Positions 21,550 through 25,577 of a DNA stretch of 25,577 nucleotides are shown here, one piece after another (the first letter of the stretch is position 1; each line of letters opens with the position of its first letter). Both the position numbers and the translations under genes were made by a program. The notes beneath the pieces were generated by a model. The model was not told the origin of the DNA. It did no database searches and saw only the letters and a program-made list of their open reading frames with translations. Source of the stretch: Treponema sp. (GTDB taxonomy: Bacteria > Spirochaetota > Spirochaetia > Treponematales > Treponemataceae); NCBI GenBank assembly GCA_016293005.1, contig JAEDFA010000023.1, forward strand, positions 1-25,577, written 5' to 3'.

Positions 21550-22458
21550 TTATTTTTTTCTGTTGATGATGATTTTTATTCCTGAAATAAGTTTTGAGAA
21601 GAACCCAGGAAGTTTTTTTGTTTTTTTGTCTTCTTTCATGTCTTCAACAACTTCATCTAAGTCTGCTTTACCGAATTTCTTTTTTAAATCATCGTAAGTG
21701 TGAATTATCCAGAGGTATAAATCGCTTTTTGTGTTGTGCTTGAAGTGTTTCATCACATTGTTGCGTTCAATTGCCTTGATTACCGGCATATAAACTGAAT
21801 CAAACCATGATTTTATTGCTTCTTGAATTGGTATTTCGTTTGGAATCTGCTGATTCATGAAATATTTATGTGTCAGAATATGGTTGTAAATTTTATCGTA
21901 TTGTCCTGCGCTTGAAAAATCTAAATCCCAGTATTCTGTTATGTCGCCGAACATCGTTTCTGAGTAGAAATTTCGTTTTTCGTAGTTTATGATTTCTTTT
22001 ATCATTTCAGGAAGGTTTCTTGTCGCTTTTAGTTTTATTTCGCTTTCAAGTGTGATGACATCTGCATCGATGAATTCTACGCCTTTTGATTTTGCAACTG
22101 AAACCCGGTGATTTCCGTCACGGACAAAATAAAGTCCGCCGAGTTCATATACTTTTATTGGGGGAAGAATTACATCTTTTATTACCGCATCGTCGACTCG
22201 TTCCCAGCGTTCTTTAAGGAAAGAATTTTTTGGAAAAAATCTGTTGTCAAAATCTTTGTAGCGTCCTTCTGAACCGACGATTTCGTTTATGGGAATTGTT
22301 TTCATTCCGACATAATGCTGTGAAGTCGGTTTTAGAATTCCTTTTATTTGCCCGAAAGAAATCATTTTTGCTTCTTCGGGATTGAGAAAATGCTGAATTT
22401 CATTTATGAATGCTTTATTTCGTGCTTTTGAAAAATCTATTTCAGTTCTTGTCATCAT
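21550..22458 (-). CDS. ParB/Srx-like domain protein
   Basis: This 302-residue protein has a ParB N-terminal-type domain at about 50-140. MKTIPINEIVGSEGR is the entry strand, and LYFVRDGNHRVSVAKSKGVEFIDADVI holds the DGNHR signature (114-118), which matches the DGxHR box of the ParB/sulfiredoxin fold. The rest is helical, with a lysine-rich tail (KKTKKLP, NRKK), and no helix-turn-helix is obvious. Proteins of this fold bind CTP or ATP and act in DNA partitioning, as nucleases, as sulfiredoxin or as free-serine kinases, so the activity is open. Its start overlaps the metallophosphoesterase stop by 17 bp, with AGGA 8 nt upstream, indicating coupled translation. It is not next to parA or an origin, so a partition role is unlikely. 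Confidence 0.75.
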   Translation of the reverse strand: MMTRTEIDFSKARNKAFINEIQHFLNPEEAKMISFGQIKGILKPTSQHYVGMKTIPINEIVGSEGRYKDFDNRFFPKNSFLKERWERVDDAVIKDVILPPIKVYELGGLYFVRDGNHRVSVAKSKGVEFIDADVITLESEIKLKATRNLPEMIKEIINYEKRNFYSETMFGDITEYWDLDFSSAGQYDKIYNHILTHKYFMNQQIPNEIPIQEAIKSWFDSVYMPVIKAIERNNVMKHFKHNTKSDLYLWIIHTYDDLKKKFGKADLDEVVEDMKEDKKTKKLPGFFSKLISGIKIIINRKK

Positions 22459-23194
22459 TTACTCTGTCCTTGTTTTTAATTTTTTTTGTAATTTCAGAAA
22501 GATTTTCATAGTCGAGGACATAATGCGCATAAGCATTTACAATTGTAGTTTCTTCAACCTGAGTAATTCTTTCTTCTCTTTGGTCGTAGAGGTGAATGTG
22601 CCCGTGAATCATATATTTTGGCTTGAATTTTTTTATGAACCATGTAAAACATTCAAAACCTCTGTGGCATAAATCTTCTTTGTCATGAATTTTATACGGC
22701 GGAGTGTGCGTAAGGAAGATGTCGAGGTATCGGCCGTATCTTATTTTATTTAAAATCAGTTTTGGAATCATCTTGATGAGTTTTAAGTTCATCTGTGCAT
22801 TTGAATACTGATTTAAACCGTTGTTGTATTTAAAAGAACCTGATGCGCCTGCAATTAAAAGTGGGGTAGTCGTCTTGTTTTTAGGATGTGTAATTTTAAA
22901 ATCTGAAATTTCAAGCGCCTTGAACCCTGTGTAAACTGCTCCCCGAGATGCGGCGGAAATGTTCATTTCAAGTGTGTTTGAATAAGTTTTTCCGTGATAG
23001 TATTTGTAGTCTTTTAAATCGTGATTTCCGAATATGAAATATGTAGGCTTATTGAGCATGCTGACTGCAAATTCTACATAATCCATAGGCAAATCCCCCG
23101 CACACAGAATCAAATCGATGTCAGGAAAATTTTTCTTCGCGTTGTTGCTGTATATTAGAGGATCTATTGCATCTGAAATACATAGAATTTTCAT
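22442..23194 (-). CDS. Calcineurin-like metallophosphoesterase
   Basis: This 250-residue protein has the metallophosphoesterase blocks: ISDAIDP (6-12), CAGDLP (31-36), FGNHD (55-59), LTHTPP (161-166) and IHGHIH (196-201). The first block normally reads DxH. Here Asp8 is kept but the histidine is absent, and Asp11 could serve. The other metal ligands are present, so hydrolysis of a phosphoester is likely, but the substrate (cyclic nucleotide, nucleotide or other) cannot be read. No signal peptide is seen. It starts 12 bp after the TPR gene and overlaps the ParB-like gene, placing it in the middle of a three-gene operon. AGG lies about 9 nt before the ATG. Confidence 0.88.
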   Translation of the reverse strand: MKILCISDAIDPLIYSNNAKKNFPDIDLILCAGDLPMDYVEFAVSMLNKPTYFIFGNHDLKDYKYYHGKTYSNTLEMNISAASRGAVYTGFKALEISDFKITHPKNKTTTPLLIAGASGSFKYNNGLNQYSNAQMNLKLIKMIPKLILNKIRYGRYLDIFLTHTPPYKIHDKEDLCHRGFECFTWFIKKFKPKYMIHGHIHLYDQREERITQVEETTIVNAYAHYVLDYENLSEITKKIKNKDRVNDDKN

Positions 23195-23206
23195 TTTGTT
23201 TGCCTG

Positions 23207-24568
23207 TTATTTTTCGTTTGCAGCAAGAATTTTTTCAAGTTTTTCTTTTCCGATTAATTCAATTTGCCTGTTTTCTGCAAAAGAAATTGCAGAACGCGTA
23301 AAACTTGAACTTGAACAAACAATTGCTTTGATTCCGTTTAAAGATTTTACTTTATCCAGGGTATCGCGTATCGCAGTATCTTCAAGCGGATCTGGATTTC
23401 TGTAGCAGCGTACGACGAAAACTGGTTTTCGCTGTTCTCTCCATGAACCTTTTGAATTTTCAGTTGCAAAAATCTGAACGCCGTATTTTTGAATTTCTGT
23501 TTGTTGTGCTGCAAGATTAAAATGCGGAAGAATGAGCTTTTTGCACATTTCAGAAAATTCCTGATCAGAGGCTGTAAGATAGTCTTTCATTGCATCGTTT
23601 GTCTGAAGTTCTTTATATTCTGTAAGTTTTGCGGCAACATCGCGAAAGGCGCGGTTTCTTCTATAAATTGCTTCCCATTGTTCGATTGCCTTGTCGATTT
23701 GTCTGTTTTTTTCATAGCAGAGTGCAAGAAAATATCTTGCGTGGAGAGTTTCGCTTTTTATGTTTTCTTTGTCGGTTTCGATTGCGCGAAGAAGATCGAT
23801 TTGCGCGTTGTCGTAGCGGTTTGCACTCATATAGCAAGTTGCCCGTTCGATAAGTGCTTTTTGTTTGTATTCCGGGTCTCTTTGCGCTTTTTCAAAAGAT
23901 TTTACTGCTCCTGCGTATTCTTTTGCGTCTTTTAAGATTTTTCCGATGTAATAGTGGCAGACATAATTTTCTGAATTGAGGGAAAGTGCGTAATCAAGTT
24001 CCCGCTTTGCATCTTTGTATTGTTTTGCCCTGTAAAGAATTTTTCCGATTTCGGCGTAGGCTTTTGCATTGCGTTTGTCGATTTTTACACATTTTCTGAA
24101 AAAAACGATTGCGTTTTCGAGTTTTCCAGCATTTAGAAGAATTTCGCCTGTTTGAAAATAAACATCGGAATCGTTCGGGTCAAGTTTTGTAAGGAGAAGA
24201 AGTTCCCGAAGTGCCTCTTCATTCTGGTTAAATTTTCTGTACATTGAGGCGAGTTCTTTTCGGAATGGAATTTCTTTTAATTCTTCACCGAACAGTGCGT
24301 TTTCGTTTACGAATTTGAATTCCATAAGGGCAAGTTCTGCTCTGTTATCCTGAATGTAAGCACGCCCTAGATAGTAATGCGCTTTATAGTCTTTTGGATT
24401 TTTTGCGATAATCTGTTTTGCAAGTTTAATTGCAGATTGAGTTTTTCCCTGTTTTAAAAGTTTTCTGATTGAATCAGTTTTTTTGGGGGAAGCAAGCATT
24501 TTAATTACTAAAAGAAGAAGCGTAACGACGATAACTGCTGCAACTGCGATTAAAATTATGATACCCAT
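23207..24568 (-). CDS. Membrane-anchored TPR protein with C-terminal Mrr-like domain
   Basis: This 453-residue protein starts with one membrane helix (3-23). TPR-type helical pairs follow over about 33-320 (for example YKAHYYLGRAYIQDNRAELAL and AKAYAEIGKILYRAKQYKDA). After a linker, residues about 335-448 resemble the Mrr restriction-endonuclease-like fold: FVVRCYRNPDP, IRDTLDKVKSLNGIKAIVCSSSSFTRSAISFAENRQIELIGKEKL. The SSSFT-A-A-LI order is close to Mrr. Where Mrr has the catalytic QxK, this protein has Arg387-Cys-Tyr389, so nuclease activity is doubtful. It heads the operon with the metallophosphoesterase 12 bp downstream. AAGGA about 9 nt before the ATG is the ribosome site. The topology puts the soluble part in the cytoplasm if the short N-terminus is outside. 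Confidence 0.85.
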   Translation of the reverse strand: MGIIILIAVAAVIVVTLLLLVIKMLASPKKTDSIRKLLKQGKTQSAIKLAKQIIAKNPKDYKAHYYLGRAYIQDNRAELALMEFKFVNENALFGEELKEIPFRKELASMYRKFNQNEEALRELLLLTKLDPNDSDVYFQTGEILLNAGKLENAIVFFRKCVKIDKRNAKAYAEIGKILYRAKQYKDAKRELDYALSLNSENYVCHYYIGKILKDAKEYAGAVKSFEKAQRDPEYKQKALIERATCYMSANRYDNAQIDLLRAIETDKENIKSETLHARYFLALCYEKNRQIDKAIEQWEAIYRRNRAFRDVAAKLTEYKELQTNDAMKDYLTASDQEFSEMCKKLILPHFNLAAQQTEIQKYGVQIFATENSKGSWREQRKPVFVVRCYRNPDPLEDTAIRDTLDKVKSLNGIKAIVCSSSSFTRSAISFAENRQIELIGKEKLEKILAANEK

Positions 24569-24716
24569 GAATTAATTCCTTAAATTAAGATGCCCTGGAA
24601 ATTTTTAAAAACTTTATCATTTTTGTGATTTTATATATTTTAATACAAAAATATAAATTTTTACAGTCTTTTTTTTTGAAAGTTTTAAAGGTTTATATTT
24701 TAAAGAATAATAAAAC

Positions 24717-24745
24717 TTGAATTCTGTAAATGTTCAGTATATATT
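24717..24745 (+). promoter_or_regulatory. Promoter of the coiled-coil protein gene
   Basis: TTGAAT (24717-24722), 17 nt and TATATT (24740-24745) give a start near 24752 and a leader of about 94 nt. The stretch 24569-24716 upstream is very A/T-rich. It must also hold the leftward operon's promoter, for which only weak boxes are seen. Confidence 0.55.
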
Positions 24746-24845
24746 TAAAATAACATAAGGAAAATTCGAAAAACTTCAGTTTTGAGATGTTCCAAAATAA
24801 ATTTTGTCATGAAAATGGAGTTTATTCTTCATTATGGGGGTTATT

Positions 24846-25166
24846 ATGGAAATGGAAGAAGCAAAAGAGAAAGCTAAAGATGTCATGGATAAAGTTGTCG
24901 TTTCTTCAAAAGATGCTTTTTCTAAAGCCGGAAACGCGATTCAAAAATTCGGTGATAAAAGCGTTTTAAAAATTGAAATTATGCAGTTAAAGTCAAAAAG
25001 AAAAAATGCAGTTTCAAAACTCGGTGTTTATGCAGAAAAAAAATTCTACGCTGAAAATGCAGAATCCATTTCTCGTTCTGAAGATGAAGTTTCTAAACTT
25101 TTAGATGAAATAAAAAACCTTGACAGTCAGATAAATGAACGCACAGAACAACTGAATCAAAAATAA
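24846..25166 (+). CDS. Small charged coiled-coil protein of unknown function
   Basis: From the ATG at 24846, 5 nt after GGGGG, the product has 106 residues. An ATG at 24834 is also in frame, but it is part of that ribosome site. The protein is almost all charged helix: EMEEAKEKAKDVMDK, then KDAFSKAGNAIQKFGDKSVLK, then a long heptad-like region ending EDEVSKLLDEIKNLDSQINERTEQL. No cysteine, signal peptide or membrane span is present. The pattern suggests a soluble coiled-coil, perhaps a structural or stress protein, but no family is recognised. It has its own promoter and is followed by a perfect inverted repeat, so it is probably monocistronic. Confidence 0.7.
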   Translation: MEMEEAKEKAKDVMDKVVVSSKDAFSKAGNAIQKFGDKSVLKIEIMQLKSKRKNAVSKLGVYAEKKFYAENAESISRSEDEVSKLLDEIKNLDSQINERTEQLNQK

Positions 25167-25175
25167 TTAGTATAT

Positions 25176-25218
25176 AATCGAGTTCAAGATGATAAATAGT
25201 GTCATGTTGAACTCGATT
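25176..25218. repeat. Perfect 12-bp inverted repeat between convergent genes
   Basis: AATCGAGTTCAA (25176-25187) and TTGAACTCGATT (25207-25218) are exact complements. ATGA and TCAT extend the stem inside after a G-G mismatch, leaving a 9-nt loop. No T run follows on the plus strand, so it is not a classical terminator. It may be a bidirectional stabiliser or a small repeat element. Confidence 0.75.
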
Positions 25219-25254
25219 ACAATATTTTGGACGCTTTCTTAAAAGTTGTGAGTT

Positions 25255-25577
25255 TTAAAGTGCTTCGACTTCTTCCAGAGAAAGTCCTGTGCATTTTGAA
25301 ATGATTTCCACCGAAACACCAGATTCTTTGAGTTTTCTTGCACTTTCAAGTTTTTCTTCCGCCGCTTTCTTTACAACCATGACCTTCTCGATTTCAGCTT
25401 TTTTATAAAATTTTTCAGCCTTTTTATCAAATTTTTCACAAGCTTCTTTATAACCTTTTTCATAAGCTTTTTCAGTTTTTTTATCAAATTTTTCACAAGC
25501 TTCTTTATACGCTTTTTGATAAGCGTGTTTAGCTGCAAGTTTAACTTCCTGTTCCAAAGTCATAAATGACCTCCATG
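25255..25577 (-). CDS. C-terminal part of an Rpn-type recombination-promoting nuclease/putative transposase (cut by window edge)
   Basis: The frame is open to the right edge, and at least 102 residues are visible from an ATG at 25563. The end, ARKLKESGVSVEIISKCTGLSLEEVEAL, is the helix-turn-helix-like tail shared by Rpn/PDDEXK-family transposase-like proteins, which are numerous in treponemes. Before it are repeats of YKEACEKFDKK with lysine- and glutamate-rich spacers. The catalytic PD-(D/E)XK domain would lie beyond the window. GGAGG stands 6 nt before the ATG at 25563, so the tail could also be made as a separate small protein or be a truncated remnant. The frame stays open upstream without a stop, which favours a longer gene. 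Confidence 0.6.
   Translation of the reverse strand, partial: WRSFMTLEQEVKLAAKHAYQKAYKEACEKFDKKTEKAYEKGYKEACEKFDKKAEKFYKKAEIEKVMVVKKAAEEKLESARKLKESGVSVEIISKCTGLSLEEVEAL
25421..25509 (-). repeat. 32-bp exact direct repeat, 57-bp period, in the Rpn-like gene
   Basis: Bases 25421-25452 are identical to 25478-25509. The 57-bp offset equals 19 codons, and each copy encodes YKEACEKFDKK. The repeat keeps the reading frame. Confidence 0.92.

Noticed and set aside
21550..22458. Chromosome partition locus (parB)
   Set aside because: Only the ParB-type N-terminal fold is seen. No helix-turn-helix, parA or parS-like sites were found nearby.
23489..23935. 148-codon plus-strand frame, cysteine- and phenylalanine-rich
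   Set aside because: It is the complement of the TPR coding region. Its odd composition follows from lysine and glutamate codons on the other strand.
24787..24969. 60-codon plus-strand frame before the coiled-coil gene
   Set aside because: It overlaps the better-supported frame started at 24846 and lacks a ribosome site.
1..25577. CRISPR array, integrase, complete transposon or prophage
   Set aside because: No regularly spaced repeats, cas genes, recombinase motifs or phage structural genes were seen. Only the Rpn-type tail at the right edge is mobile-like.

Overview
The window looks like a chromosomal segment of a low-GC spirochaete, most likely a commensal or rumen-type Treponema. The support is a FlcA-like periplasmic flagellar collar protein, a divergent second FliG (spirochaetes carry two), an Rsb-type partner-switching cluster, a CBM48-type secreted protein, an M16C protease and a tmRNA gene without encoded CCA. 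Base composition is strongly A+T rich throughout. No rRNA, tRNA, CRISPR array, prophage or complete insertion sequence was found. The assignment rests on recognised families and gene content, not on a database search.

Layout. At the left edge (1-56) is the tail of a rightward gene, then a leftward BrnT/BrnA toxin-antitoxin pair with its own promoter (107-740). Rightward housekeeping genes follow: ndk, gpsA and ffh (853-3800). A leftward secreted glycogen-binding-like protein lies at 3829-4545. The rightward FlcA-like gene (4687-8634) overlaps a CTP-dependent lipid kinase-like gene (8631-9254), which meets a leftward multi-span membrane protein tail to tail (9258-10070). Next come a secreted DUF2259-like protein, a strong terminator, a roughly 230-bp leader with unexplained dyad symmetry, and a lipoprotein (10173-12360). 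Then a divergent FliG with an M16C metalloprotease (12431-16698), a 73-residue protein, a predicted beta-barrel protein started by TTG, and ssrA (tmRNA, 18314-18684) with promoter and terminator.

From 18732 to 24568 everything is leftward. One unit is an Rsb cluster: membrane SpoIIE-type phosphatase, STAS antagonist, HATPase kinase. The other is a three-gene unit: membrane TPR protein with an Mrr-like C-terminal domain, metallophosphoesterase, ParB-like protein. A small charged coiled-coil protein (24846-25166) follows, then a perfect 12-bp inverted repeat, and at the right edge the tail of an Rpn-type PD-(D/E)XK nuclease/transposase gene.

How the genes relate. The FlcA-like protein and the FliG paralogue both belong to the periplasmic flagellar motor. 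The Rsb cluster is a complete phosphatase, antagonist and kinase set with no sigma factor beside it. Four genes (ndk, the CBM48 gene, the 9258-10070 membrane protein and the fliG-like gene) have no Shine-Dalgarno sequence but have a -10-like box 6-8 nt before the ATG, which suggests leaderless transcripts. The least explained pieces are the TPR/Mrr-like, metallophosphoesterase and ParB-like operon, the DFx[I/L]P motif array in the FlcA-like protein, and the structured leader at 11100-11262.
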